A stretch of DNA of 64,000 nt from Oasisia sp. SBJ-2009 (GCA_964017155.1 OZ024861.1:14768412-14832411); one strand, 5' to 3'; shown: positions 47,948 through 61,072, numbered from the stretch's first letter. Translations and numbers: made by a program. Notes: generated by a model from the letters alone, not told the origin.

Positions 47948-50191
47948 CGTGTTCTCATTCACAGTACACTGTATATGGTGCATACCACTCTTCGATGAGT
48001 TGTCTCAAAGTCTCAAGCAGCTTTCCACCTATGCCTAGGCAAATAGACGTTTGGACAGTATCTATTTTCACATTCGTACTGCTGAGCTTCAAACTACTAC
48101 ACTCAACGACAGAAGTTCCCTTCACTGTGTTGGCAATCTACTCTCTGCAATCTGGAACTCTAAAACGTCTTAACGGCGACGCCACGAGGGCTGTATGCAG
48201 GCTGCGCATAGATGTATCTGAAGCATTATATGCCATTCCATGCGATAAAAGACGTTCGTTCGCATACAGTCTATATTTACTATGTAGTGTAATACGCTTT
48301 GTAGGACGTACAATGTGTGTAGCTAGCTCAACATCAATGATTATATGATGCGACCATTGCCTGTTAGTTGCTTTGTGGTTTCGTTTTCACATTGAACTGG
48401 CGACATGTCTGCTCTTTGGTTTCAGGTCTTCCTATTTGAGACCGACGTGTGAGCGACACAGACCGTCTGAGAATGAGACGCGCGAGTAGTGATGAACCCC
48501 ACGCATGTCTAGTATATCACTTCGTAGTTGTCTGGGTAGTTTGGAACAACCGTTGGTTTCTCGTATGGCTCTTCGCCATCGCTGTTATGTCTAGCCGTTG
48601 GCGTTACCTGTTTGTCGGCACAGCGCTCATGACACGGCCAAAGAGCTGGCCTGTTGGCACTGATCACTGTAGCATATGCTATTGTTTCCAAGGCAATGTA
48701 ACAACATATGCATTCGAACTCCGTCACTACCTAGATACAAATCTGCGTGCCGAGATATGTGTGACTGCAATAAATATGGGTCTCAAAACATCGAATGATC
48801 TCTACACTTGTCTTTGAAGGAAGACATGTCAAATGCGTACCCTTGAGTTACACTATTGCAAAGAAAGAGGCACTTGTGTAGGTTGCCTTGGCATGCTGAT
48901 TCCTAAGTATGCTGTTTCCAGTCGAGATGAATGCGTTGTGCTTGGTGTCATGACGGTCAAATAATCATCTACTCACCTGTATTGAGTGGATGTATGTGTA
49001 CAAGCGATAATGTGTGTGGCATTCGCCGCGCGAATGGTGCTTATGCATATCAGTGTTAATATACTTTCCGCGGTGCGATCCCGGCCTCTTACACAAGTTT
49101 CGTTTCATGTGCATTGTTTTGCATCATATTTTGACATTGCGTATCTTGAAATACATCATATAGCGTGAACAATAGCTCGATCAATCGTCTGAGTAAAACG
49201 TTTCGATTGTGAGAACTGCAACATCAAAACTAATGTCCATTCGCACTAGCTGTGATACATGTATCGATGTCATGCTATCGTTGATTTGATTCTCCCAGTG
49301 ATCGGCCTACATTATCATCTACCTCAACATGTTATATACAAAAAATAACTTGATAAAAACAACGCTTCACCCACTGTCGAATGACTGTTCCGCGTCGCCA
49401 ATCTTCACATCATCGGGCCTGGTCGGTCAGTAATGCTGCCAGAAGTATTCGGCCACGTGTCGCTGTATCTTCACCGGGCGCAGACACCTGAGAAAAAACA
49501 ATAAAACAGCGTTACAATGTGCACGGTGTCTAACAAAATTGAAAACAGCAGGCTCAATGCTTACATATGTCCACATTCCTTCACCCCACTGGCGTCAAAG
49601 ACGCAAATCCCACCGCGATGCGGTCGAGATTACACTAAAGAAACTGGCATCTGTCGCCAGCATTCGGCTGCGCGGCAAAGTAATGGCGGCAAACCGGAAG
49701 ACGCGCCACAACAATACCGTGACGTCACGACATTACGGCAGACGTGCCATTTTCGTTCCCGGCGACGTCAAATTTCGAGATGGCGACACCTTTGATCTCA
49801 GCAAACTGGGAGGGGGGAGGCGCTTTCTTCAACGTTTATTTCGTTCTTTCAATGTTTTACTTGCGCTAGCTTATTTCGCAATAAGGTACACACATAGGAC
49901 TACAGTTTTATTATGGTACGACGGCCTGTGCGACATTCGGGTACTTTTTATGCACGATGCAAGTCAATGTGCGTGGCGTATAACACCGATTAGATTCAAC
50001 AATGCCAGACTCTCTCCATTGATTTTTAGACCAAATATATCAGGCCTGCTGCGTCCGCGCGTATTAAAACCACTGCACTACCCTACCCGCGCCTCTTGTA
50101 ATGAAGTTTCAAACCTAGGAGCAATTGAGGTTGGCTTGCATTCTGCGCAAGTGCCTAATTCTTGTCGGAAATGGAACAGAATATTCATATT
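47948..50191 (+). repeat. Satellite unit R5
   Basis: 2,244 bp and nearly identical to R4, including a shared 247-codon open frame (49539-50282; 47295-48038 across R4/R5). The closeness of R4 and R5 points to a recent duplication or local homogenisation. Confidence 0.95.
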
Positions 50192-50484
50192 CGTGTTCTC
50201 ATTCACAGTACACTGTATATGGTGCATACCACTCTTCGATGAGTTGTCTCAAAGTCTCAAGCAGCTTTCCACCTATGCCTAGGCAAATAGACGTTTGGCC
50301 AGTATCTAATTTCACATTCGTACTGCTGAGCTTCAAACTACTACACTCAACAACAGAAGTTCCCTTCACTGTGTTGGCAATCTACTCTCTGCGATCTGGA
50401 ACTCTAAAACGTGTTAACGGCGACGCCACGAGGGCTGTATGCAGGCTGCGCATAGATGTATCTGAAGCATTATATGCCATTCCA
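50192..50484 (+). repeat. Satellite unit R6 (partial, right end of array)
   Basis: Similarity stops after 'ttatatgccattcca' (50470-50484), only about 50 bp along the unit from the place where the left end of the array (35810) begins. Confidence 0.92.
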
Positions 50485-52039
50485 AACTCTTCCTATTATA
50501 CGAAATCATTGTAAGCAACGCAACGCAATGAAACCAATATTCCTATCGGAAATATGCCTTCGTAGCTTAAGATTGAGATTCATTTACTGAACACGTTAGT
50601 TATAAGGCCTACACCTTTTTGGCCATTCCGCGAAAAAAATTCAGGATGGATTGTGAGTAAGAGAATAAAATGTTAAACTCTCCCTTGAGATGTGACTATT
50701 CACCTCTCAGTGGTGTATATACGGTATTGGAGTACGACCACGTCTCTTGGTAGTGTATGTACGGTATTGGAGTAGGCACTAGCGTGACCCATAGCCTTTC
50801 GCCAACGTATGGGAATTTACTAAGTCGACGACAGCCGCAACAAATCGCTCCCTCTTCGACGTGCACCGAACCGCGGCGACGCCGAAGCGAATATCGAGCC
50901 ATTTGCCTCGGCAGTCGCCACTAATTTTCACGACAAATTGCGTGTCTGCTGCCAGACCGACTCGCCGCCGCCGTGCGCAGTCAGACCTGGTTTCCATTTA
51001 TCGCTTCTTTGAGAACGGAACGCAGCAACTGCCGAACATATTAGAGCAATATATTCTACGCAGTCTTCGATGGTCAGGCTTAACAAGGATGCCCTACGAA
51101 ACACGCAACTGTCGTTTTATCGAGCCAGCAAACCAGCCAGGCGAGCAGAGCCCAACACTCGTCTCGTCCGGGGACGATGGCGGCGGCGATGACGACGCTC
51201 ACTCGCTCACTCGCTGGGCGGCGCCACGAGCGGGTGTACGGCTCCCCTCTGTTTCCAAAGTATATTTTATATACATGTACATCAACTAACCCTAAACTTA
51301 GCATAAGTTATAACCCTAAATATTTCCCTACACTGCTAAACGTCGACGCCTCGACAAAATACAGATGTTACGGTAATCACAGAACTGCGGGGAGCCAAAA
51401 CTTGTAAATTGTGTTTGTTTCAGTAATGAAAGTGATGTTGTATCATAACCTAGTGTGTATTTATGTGGATACGATATGTCAGGAGACGTTTGTCGGCTGT
51501 ATGTTGTCGTTTTAATAATTATCTCAGAAAGTACAAGATCGCGCTAATGGCTATTAATATATCAACACAAGGACGTAAAATAAATGTTACTCGGTTACTA
51601 GAATAAGGTCAAGTTTCACATATATTGTGACTAGAACAATTTATCTAGTCAATTGTCCACTGGATAGTTGGAACTATCTACGTGAAATTAACAAATTTAA
51701 TAAGTAGCATTGTTACACATTGTGAAATTACTGGTAGAATGTCAGCTAATTATCGTCCACGTTAATACGAATATGTCATTACTGTTACATCAAAGTAATT
51801 GCATATATGTCATGTTCCTTGTCTGTATGTTTGGGAGTTGCATAGTGAGGAATATGGTGGCCGGCATTAGGTGGATGTTGTGTAGGGGTCATGGGTTCGT
51901 ATCTTTAGTATTATGTTTTTGTCTCTTACGTTCCTAGTTTGACGGATTTTATACATGTTTTTGTTGAACAGTCAGCTATTTGGTTTTCTTCTTGTCGTTA
52001 CTCATTTTAAACTAGTTGACTTTGAATTATTATATATTA
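50485..52039. other. Unique interval right of the array
   Basis: Contains a short direct repeat, 'tacggtattggagta' at 50720 and 50760, and the CpG-rich segment described separately. From 51300 to 52039 it is AT-rich with no gene seen. Confidence 0.55.
50815..51275. promoter_or_regulatory. CpG-rich segment with an unrecognised 142-codon frame
   Basis: CpG density is markedly higher than in the surroundings (for example cgaaccgcggcgacgccg, ccgactcgccgccgccgt, ggcggcggcgatgacgacg). A plus-strand frame 50861-51289 reads MHRTAATPKRISSHLPRQSP... with Asp/Gly and Arg runs. No family recognised and no clear exon boundaries. It could be a CpG-island promoter or first exon of a gene outside the window, or a repeat. 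Confidence 0.35.
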
Positions 52040-53130
52040 TATAATTATAGCTACAATCGTATGGGTTACCCGCACATATTTTAAGATGGTTGGCAGCATT
52101 TCTATTAGACTGAGCTCAACGAGTAAAAGTAGGAAATGAATATTCCCATTCTGGTCATCCCAATGGGGGAGTACCGCAAGGGACATTGTCTGGACCTAAA
52201 TGTTTCCTTGTTTACATAAATGATTTAAGAACGACTGTTCCACTATATAAGTATGTAGATGATAGTACGTTATTTGAAATATGCGACAGAAAGGGTGTAT
52301 CTGTTATACAAGAGTCGGTTGATAATGCTGCTAGATGGACAGAACAGAATGACATGAAAATGAATTCGGAAAAATCAAAAGAAATAATCATTAGTTTTGC
52401 ACAAGATGGCAATTTCAGAAGCACTATCCCGAATATAAAAATTGATGGGAGGGATGTAGCACAAGTTTGCCATGATAAACTATTAGGTGTGACCATTTAT
52501 CAGGATCTAACATGGAACAAACACGTAGATACTATTGTGAAAAAAAAGCTGCTAAACGCTTGTACATGTTATATCAGTTAAAGCGTGCAGGGATTACACA
52601 GAAAGATCTGGTCAGTGTATATGTTAGTGTGGTGAGACCAGTTCTACAATATGCATGTCCTGTATGGCACACTAACTTGCCCCAATATTTGTCCGACAAT
52701 ATTGAAATTATACAAAAAGGCATTAAAATGTATTTTTCCTGGATTGGGTTACGCGGAGACACTCAGACGTGTTAACCTGGATACGTTGAATGTAAGACGG
52801 GAGAGCATTTACCAAAAATATTTTGATAAAATTAAAGTCGGCACACATAGATTAAATTATCTGCTGCCTGACAAAAGACATACGGAGTATAATATTAGAC
52901 AAGAAAATGTGTACCTGTTACCAGTTACTGGAACGAATAGATTCCGTAACTCCTTTATACCGTGGGCTTTATACAACTGTCAGTAAAAAGGCTATTAATA
53001 CGGTATGATTTGCGGTATCAAATGTATTTTTATTTTATTTGTATGATGTTTTGATGAGTTAATTGTAACCTATTGTAATGTCAATCCAACTCAGTTGAGT
53101 TGCTAATAAAACTCGTGTTATTATTATTGT
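52040..53130 (+). pseudogene. 5'-truncated LINE ORF2 (RT palm to C-terminus) with 3' tail
   Basis: It starts inside RT and shows GGVPQGTLSGPKCFLVYIND, the catalytic YVDDST (about 52249-52266), KMNSEKSKE, VCHDKLLGVTIYQDLTWNKH, then KAAKRLYMLYQLKRAG, SVVRPVLQYACPVWHTNLP, ETLRRVNLDTLNVRRES and RFRNSFIPWALYNCQ before a stop at 52984. Only two frame breaks are evident, at an A8 run (52540-52547) and near a T5 run (about 52733), so the copy is otherwise well kept. AATAAA at 53104-53109 precedes a (TTA)n tail. Clade uncertain. Confidence 0.85.
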
Positions 53131-53168
53131 TATATATAATAAATTATATTATAATATATAACATGACA

Positions 53169-53174
<6 letters not shown>

Positions 53175-53225
<51 letters not shown>
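53175..53225. repeat. (TA)n microsatellite at the left end of duplication copy B
   Basis: About 50 bp of TA, much shorter than the 165-bp counterpart at copy A. Confidence 0.95.
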
Positions 53226-53230
<5 letters not shown>

Positions 53231-53236
53231 GTTTGT

Positions 53237-54345
53237 TTGGATGATATACGACCTCCTCCAATGCAAAATCCTGGCTGCGCTACTGCTATGGAATAACGTC
53301 AGACTGAGTGAACAATTGTGGATTAAGGGTAGCGAACAAAACAAACCACACCTTAAAACGGAAATGAAGTTAGCCCAGAAACTGCTTGATATACAGGTGC
53401 AAGCTGCCAAACGCTAATTCTGGCGTCAGTAACAAGAGTACCTACATACTCTGCCGTCGTACGACCCAGATGCCTTCTGTAAACACATTGAAAATTTGGA
53501 ATAAAACAGGAATGCAACCATGGAAGTGGGACTGGTCCACGTCCATAGATCAAGGTGCGATATTACGTAAGTGGATAACTGACTTTGACACTTCTCTGAA
53601 CCGTACCAATTACGAATCAACAGTTGACTGTCAGCTGCTAGTAGAAACACACTCCCTGGTTCACAATGAACATCTTGATAGAAAGTGGACAGTCGCCTGG
53701 CTTTAAACAAGGCCAAGAAACATAAAGCGTTGGGTGATGGCAATATTACAATTGAAACGCTGCGCAATGATAACACCATCGACTTCCACTACGAACTATT
53801 TAATCGTGTTTTTGATAACAGCATGTTTTCTGATGCAAGGCGTTGAGACATATCGTAACCTCGATACCTATGCGTGTGCGTCTGGTCCACGAGTACAATT
53901 GAACAATGACATGTGTATAAAATATACTGCTTTTTTTTATAAATGATCGCCTTATATCACGGGGTGAGGGCAACAACCTATGAGCAAAATGGGTTTAGAC
54001 CAAGCGGCAGTTGTCTCGACCACCTATCAACCATTACAAAGATAACCAACACTAAAACCAAATGCCGACATCAGACGTTTGCCTGTTTCGTTGATTTTAG
54101 TCAAGCTTACTACCGTATCAATATACATTTAATTTGGAAACAACTGTTGAAGTTTGACATACAAGGGGAAATGTTAATTTGAGGCCCTGAAATACTTATG
54201 TCTATTACAAATACTGTGTTAGAGCAACTTAAAGTCTGACTGGTCCTATGTATAAATGCGGTCTTAAACTGGTATGTGTTAGATCTCTATCATGTTCAAT
54301 GTTTATAAACGATTTATCATCTGAATTGAAGTGCATGTATATACG
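53237..54345 (+). pseudogene. LINE ORF2 remnant (linker and RT), copy B
   Basis: Same fragment as 21563-22790. Here FACFVDFSQAYYRINIHLIW is better kept (about 54078-54137), and FINDLSSELKC appears near 54305. A TAA at 53416-53418 replaces a codon open in copy A. Confidence 0.78.
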
Positions 54346-54907
54346 TACCGGTTGCATGACAGGCTCACAAATTAGGCAGTCAAATTACGCCCAACTGCCT
54401 TGGTATCATCTAGCTGGGTCCGCTGATTAGGAGGGTTGCACGACAAACACCCGGGCCGCGCCCAACTAGGTGATTATTGCAAGACTAACTGATAAGCAGA
54501 TTTGTGCGTTTTCAGAGCAATTCTTCGCAGGATTCATTTCAGCTCATTCACCTACTACAGAAGCAATTAGCACAGTAGTAATCAGCCATAGCTAGGGGAC
54601 AGCATGGCTTATAGCATAGATATATAAAAAATATGTTTCATATATATGATTATTGGTGGGATTTATAGTTTAGCGAAACATTTATAATAGTTCTACAAAA
54701 TTGCATTATTTGTGCTTGATTGTGATTTACTGACTTTGCTTCCAACACAAATAATGCAGTGTGCTTTGTCAGTAAATGCAAAGTACACAGACATAACAAA
54801 ATATATAACAAAGACACTTGTTTACATATATGCATTAGGAGTTCATTTACTCCACTGGGTGATTTTCCACTGGTTCAGTTCCAATATGTGCAAGCAGTCA
54901 TAATTGT

Positions 54908-54972
<65 letters not shown>

Positions 54973-55361
54973 TAACAATAACAATAACAATAACAATAAC
55001 AATAACAATAACAATAACAATAACAATAACAATAACAATAACAATAACAATAGCAATAACAATAACAATAACAATAATAATAATAATAATAATAATAATA
55101 TGTATATAATGGTAAAGATGATATTGCATGTCAATTTGAAAACACTATATATTAAGTAATTATAAGATACATGGCAAAGTTTATAAATTATTTAGACAAT
55201 TATGTAAATAAATACTGAAATATTAAAAACTACAACATTAGAATTATAATTTAAATAATAATAATTAAATAATAAATTAATTAAATAAATAACCTGTGTA
55301 TCTATTCACAAATATTCACGCTGGTGAATATATGTGTATGTATGTATGTATGTATGTATGT

Positions 55362-55450
<89 letters not shown>

Positions 55451-55452
55451 TA

Positions 55453-55525
<73 letters not shown>

Positions 55526-55579
55526 TACAAATGTTTATGTATATGTAATGTCATGCATACAATAAATGAAATACAGACA
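54346..55579. other. Interval with microsatellites in copy B
   Basis: (TAA)n then (AATAAC)n then (TAA)n at 54906-55101; (ATGT)n at about 55334-55362; (TA)n with TG interruptions at 55365-55516. No gene. Confidence 0.9.
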
Positions 55580-55945
55580 GTAATAGACTTTCATCAACAA
55601 ATGCCTACACAGAATCTTACAAGTGAAGTGGTCAGACAAGATATCCAATACTACACTCTGGAAATGGACCAAACAACTACCCATAGCAAATGAAATAAAG
55701 AAGAGAAAATGGAGGTGGATAGGGCACACCCTCGGGAAATCTCAAGAAACCATCACCAGTCAAGCCACCACATGGAGCCCCCAGGGAAGAGGCGAACAGG
55801 TAGGCCTCGAAACACCTGGCAGAGACACCGAAAGGGAAACAAGAGATGGCTTACACCAGGAGAGACATGGAGAGGATGGCCATGGACGGAAAACAGTGGC
55901 GGTCTTTGGTCGATGACCTATGCGCCCAGCGACAAATAGGCATAA
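55580..55945 (+). pseudogene. LINE ORF2 C-terminal fragment (RTE/CFDP2-like), copy B
   Basis: Better preserved than copy [37 protein letters not shown] in one frame; [20 protein letters not shown] and WSMTYAPS in another. One frameshift joins them, near 55790. Confidence 0.72.
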
Positions 55946-55964
55946 GCAAGTAAATATCATTCTG

Positions 55965-55968
<4 letters not shown>

Positions 55969-56030
<62 letters not shown>
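55969..56030. repeat. (TA)n microsatellite
   Basis: Pure TA; counterpart of 24207-24296. Confidence 0.94.
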
Positions 56031-56034
<4 letters not shown>

Positions 56035-56933
56035 TGGGAGTTTTATTGACATGGAAATTACATTAGACATATTTATATTATCGTAAAAATCAAGCTGGAT
56101 AATTTATATATTAGACGCATTGGTACTGACATGAAACGAATTTTTATATAAAGACATGCTTTCTCTCTCAGAATGACCTGTTAACAGAAATATAGCCATA
56201 TTCCAGGAACAATGTCACCATAAATTGATTATGATGTTTAATTTGTTTGGGTAGTTAGGTTTGTTATGACTATTACTCCTGAGAGTTCTTTGCCAAGCAA
56301 GGTCTGCGCAAATCAAAATATGTTTTATTATATAGTCTACATAGCTACCTAGTAGTGCTAATAAACTTTGCTACAACAATGTTTATTCTCATTATAACGA
56401 ATATTTAAATAATTATAGATTGATGGATGAAATGTATTAACTTATACAGCTGAAGTTTTCATACATACATAGGAGGTATCTCTGATCTCTTAAAACACGA
56501 TAACTCTAGGCCAATATATTCCATGAACTATCTTGGTCGTTGGTAGGCCGAAGCCCCTACAACAGTGCTAAGTGACACCTGGCTGGAGTTAGGGTTACTC
56601 GGTGCTGCTCCAGGGGTTGCACCCCAAATCTTGAGGTAACTCAGCTGGGTGGGTGTCATGCAATGACCTAATGACTACGTGCCATCTAGGAGCTAATTAC
56701 CCTTATTTAGGCGGCATTTGGACTTAGGTGGGTGTCATGCAACCGGCCATAGCCCTTTGATGTGGTGGCATCTGCGAACTTTACCAATTGTACCGAGGAA
56801 TGTTGGATACATTTATGAACAGGGAGTAGAGAAGCGGGGAAAGGACACATTCCTGGGGAGTTTCAGTGTTCAGGATGAGAGTGCCGGACACAATGCCGTT
56901 CATTTTGACAACCTTTGCCGTTGCAGAAGAAAG
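56031..56933. other. Spacer within duplication B
   Basis: Collinear with 24297-25227; no coding match. Contains about 30 bp absent from A ('agggttactcggtgctgctcc', about 56589). Confidence 0.5.
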
Positions 56934-57530
56934 TCAAGAATCCAGTAACACATCTATGCATTTAGTGATAGCAGATGCAGCTTGCCAAAGTTTCTGTCGG
57001 ATGACCGTGTTGAACACGGAACTGTAATCTACGAACAGGATGCGTGCATATATGTAATCTATGAATAGGATGCGTGCATATATGTTGGGAGACTCCACGT
57101 GCTGCAACACAAAGTGCAGGGCCAAGGCACCAACATCATCAGTGTATCGGTTGTCCATGTAGGTGAAATGGAGTGGATCCATATTGGAGTTGGTGACAGA
57201 CTTCAGATGCGTAAGGACTGTCAGTCGCTCCAGCACCTCCACCACCACTGACGTCAGAGTCACTGGGCGGTAGTCGTTCAGCGATGTTACCTTGGTCTTC
57301 TTCCGTACAGGAATAATGGTCGTTGCCTTAAACCACAGTGGAACAGTGTGCTGATGGAGAGACGCTAAATAGGTCCATGAATACAGGTGATAATTCACCA
57401 GCGCAGTGTTTCAATGTGGAGGTGGAAGCGTCGTCAGGACCAGCTGCCTTCCTGCTGCTCTACTACTGCTTGAATAGCTTTCTCACCTCGTGCTCTTGCA
57501 CGCTGAAGGGAGTGACACAGCAGGGTCGGG
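56934..57530 (-). pseudogene. LINE RT fragment (Rex1/CR1-like), copy B
   Basis: Longer open than copy A: WFKATTIIPVRKKTKVTSLN, DYRPVTLTSVVVEVLERLTV, DPLHFTYMDNRYTDDVGALA and RILFVDYSSVFNTVIRQKLW. The N-Y-R-P-V-x-L-T-S motif is visible as NDYRPVTLTS. It carries an internal near-duplicate of the ILFVDY block, as in copy A but different in detail. Confidence 0.78.
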
Positions 57531-57769
57531 CAGGCTGACCGATATAGGCGTCGACTGGGTACAAACAAATATTCGGTCATAACTTTCATACATAACAGGG
57601 CATGTCGTTTCCTCCTAGGTGTTGGTAAATATACCCCATCAGCAGCAGTACGTGGTGAAATGGGTTGGAAAATACCGTTTCACTAACAATGGCTATTGAT
57701 CAGTTACAAAGCTCTGGTATCGTTTAATTAATATGAATACATCTAGAGTGACAAAACAAGTATTTCTAT

Positions 57770-58115
57770 GGATGTTGCAAATGGCCGCAAGTGGAATTAG
57801 AAATTGGTGGTATGATATATACCGTCGTTTTAATAATCTAAATATGCATGATGTTACTAATGTAAGAGGTCATGTTGTTGTAAGGAACGTAAAACAAAAC
57901 ATCAATGTTTATCTTGCAGAAGAAAATTGCTATTGTCAATGCAGAAGGTGCTCGAATCAAACTACGAACTAACAAACAGTTCAAAACCAATTGTATAACT
58001 GAGCACTATGTCAAACAAATTATGAAAAAGAATAATTAATCAGCACTTGCAAAATTTCGATGTGGTGTCGCATCAATGAAAACTGAAACTGGGCGTTTTG
58101 AACCCCTCGTCTATA
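57770..58115 (+). pseudogene. LINE ORF2 C-terminal fragment, copy B
   Basis: NWWYDIYRRFNNLNMHDVTN, then INNxxx-EGARIKLRTNKQFK-type residues and SALAKFRCGVASMKTETGRF with FEPL in place of FERL. Counterpart of 25985-26350. Confidence 0.7.
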
Positions 58116-58369
58116 AAATTATAACTGTCAACAGCTACATGTATGAACCACTCATGTATGGTTCGGTAATAAACACTGATTCCATGGTACTATAAGTAGA
58201 CTAACTGGTATAATTATACTACCATGATCCAATACTGCCGGTCCAATGTAAGAGTGCAATTAGTCGAATTTTAAATACTAGTTACTTTAACTGGATCTAT
58301 TTTTATTTGTCCTAAATAACTATGAAAGTATTGCAGTTCCATGTGTAATTGCGCAGCACGTTAAAGAGC

Positions 58370-58372
<3 letters not shown>

Positions 58373-58430
<58 letters not shown>
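58373..58430. repeat. (TA)n microsatellite replacing the (CA)n of copy A
   Basis: Flanks are identical to those of 26592-26728. Confidence 0.95.
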
Positions 58431-58434
<4 letters not shown>

Positions 58435-58689
58435 ATGCTAACAGAAATGATTTGTTATCCTTATCAGGATGGACATTATTTTACATAATCTTTAGGTGTT
58501 CCTATTTCCTAGCCGCTATATAGGCGTATACTATAATATATACTTTATTTATTAGTTTGCTTGGATGTCGGAAGGCTTCATCCAGTATATAATCCTGGCT
58601 ATACAGTTTTTGAAATGAAATATTACCTTAGGATACCTTAGGACGGTTCTGGTCGTAGGACTCTGTGTTCCTCTGTGATCAGCTCTTAG

Positions 58690-60250
58690 TTTTCATAATC
58701 TATTAATATAAGTCCTGTGTTCCAGTTCTATTGTTAGTTATTCTTAATTGTGCTTCAACGTTACTCCATGGTTCGGTAATTCGAATTGGAAATATAGTTT
58801 TTTTCTTAGGTTTAATTTGGCTCTTTGTGACTAATTTTAGAGAATGTCCTGTGTTTCCTGTTCGTTGTGATATATCATTGTTTCTCAAAATATTTGGTAC
58901 AGATTCGTGGTCATAAATGTTGTGTATTATTTTGTAGACTTCAATCATATATCCTCTTAATCTTCGATATGCTAATGTAGGTAGTTTAAGTAATTTAAGT
59001 CTTTCTATATATGATAGGTCTCTCATACGTGGTAATTCTTTAATGCCTATTCTCTGAATGTTTTCTAAGGCATTTCTGCGTGTTATCGTATATGGGTGCG
59101 AAAACTGCCATGTCGCAGTTTAGGTAGGATCTAACCATTGTTTTATAGAGTGGCAAAACAGTATGTTTATCTAGAAATTGGAAGGTTCTTCTAATTAGTT
59201 TGGTCATTTTAGTTGCCTTATTTACCACTTGGCTTATATGTTCGTCAAATATAAGTGTGTAGTCAAAGGGTACCCCTAAGTCTTTTTGTTTATCATGTGT
59301 GTCTATTGTTTTTATAACATTGTTCGTTGTCGTATAATATGTATTTTGACCTGTTACTTTTTTCCAATGTTCTTATGTTTACATTTGTATGGGTGATGTT
59401 TAAGCATGCAATTTTCACTCAATTTCTCTATGATGGTTATATCCTGTTTTAGTACACTTTAGTCATCCCTATTCATTATGAGTCTAAATATGTTGATGTC
59501 ATCAGCAAATAGGAATATGTTGGATTGAGTTACGTCTGGTAAATAATTTATGTATAAAAGAGTAGACATCCTAGGGCTGATCTCTGTGGTATTCCAGATG
59601 TTAAGTCGTGCCAGTTTGATGCTTTACCATTTACTGCCACGATTTATCTTCTGTTTGAGATGAATGCCTCTATCCAATTTACTATGCCTTTACCAAACTA
59701 AAACTGTTTAATTTACTTATTAGTCTTTTATGTGGCACAGTGTCAAAGGCCTTGTTGAAGTCGGTGTGGTGTCCACTGTCTAGTTTATTTAGGTCCAGGT
59801 ATCTAGTGTTGTAATTAGTTGTACAACTGTAGATCTGCCAGAAATAAAACCATACAATTTTGGACTGAAAATGCCAATTTCTTTCATGTAACTGATAATG
59901 TGATTTCTGATCATTGTTTCCATGCATTTGCAGACTATGCTTGTTAGACTGTTTGGACGGTAAATTACAGGCTAATGTTTGATTTCCATTTTTGTAGATT
60001 GCGGTCATCAGGAATACAACATGTTTTTACTGATGTTACAGATAGTTTACATAGTCACAGAGGGTGACAAATTGCATGTGACAGCTCCATTAGTAGCCGA
60101 GTGCTTATTTCATAAGGACCAGGTGCTTTACTAATGTTAAGTTCTTTAAAAATTGATAATATTATGTTTTCAGTTATATTAAATTTATCCATTTCTGTTT
60201 TGTTGTTTACTGTGGGCATAGTTGGAATAAACCCTGGCTGTTCTGTATTG
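58690..60250 (-). pseudogene. LINE ORF2 remnant (RT to C-terminus), copy B
   Basis: KFNITENIILSIFKELNISK, APGPYEISTRLLMELSH (GPD motif altered to GPY), DFNKAFDTVPHKRLISKLNS, TNKATKMTKLIRRTFQFLDK-like thumb residues, RDLSYIERLKLLKLPTLAYR and the terminal LRITNNRTGTQDLY. Frameshifts are shared with copy A in most places. Confidence 0.78.
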
Positions 60251-61072
60251 CATATGAAATAATCATGTTGAAACGCTCGCTCACATGAATGCCACCATAC
60301 CGTCTTTCGTGGCCATATTAGTGCACTAAGACACAAAAATTGTAAAAAGTAACTATACCTGGGTATATGGTTGAAAGAACGCAATGAAGTATGAAATGTA
60401 GCCAACATTGGGGTAGGTCAGGATTCTACATTAGTACCGAATATTTGCCAAACATGGTCATGGCATAATAGTATATAGTCCATACATGGCGCACAGGCCA
60501 CAGCATTGGCATTGCTCGATCGGTCGTGTATTTCTAAAACGTTCCACATATTGAAATATAAGTTTGGGATCTATTTAACTTAAATGCGTGCTGCTGACCT
60601 TCATATACTAGTATATTCGACGACATAATTTCTGATAAGGTTTTGGCACTCTGTGCGATCTTGTAAACTGTAAATTGTCAACAGCGACGCTCCCGCTGAA
60701 AGTTTATACCGTCCGTGTGTGCGGAAATAGTTTCCTCAATAATATGGCGGCGTCTTGTATCAGATTTGTTTTAATTCTTCGACATCGAGAAAAAGACGTA
60801 TGCTGCTGACAAATGGACGGTTGGACGTATGTTTGGGAATATTTCGACAAAGAATGAATGCGTTTTTGCCAAACTGTTCTAATTGTGTAGCATGGCTACC
60901 CCTCCACGTCCAAATGCCCTTTTATGGCTATTCCGATATACAAATATATAACATTTTAGGGTTAGTTTTAGGATTAGGTTTTAAATAGGTTGAGGACCGG
61001 TCTGGTTCTGAATTCTTACGTAGCCGCCAACGACCAAGGCTGGTAGACGTTTCGCGTGCTCAGACCCGTATT
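60251..61072. other. Spacer within duplication B
   Basis: Counterpart of 28621-29498; nothing recognised. Confidence 0.5.

Noticed and set aside
35810..50484. Ribosomal, histone, 5S or snRNA gene array
   Set aside because: No recognisable rRNA, histone or snRNA sequence in the unit on either strand.
51290..51345. Telomere-like 'ctaaccctaaactta ... taaccctaaat'
   Set aside because: Only two isolated imperfect units, no array.
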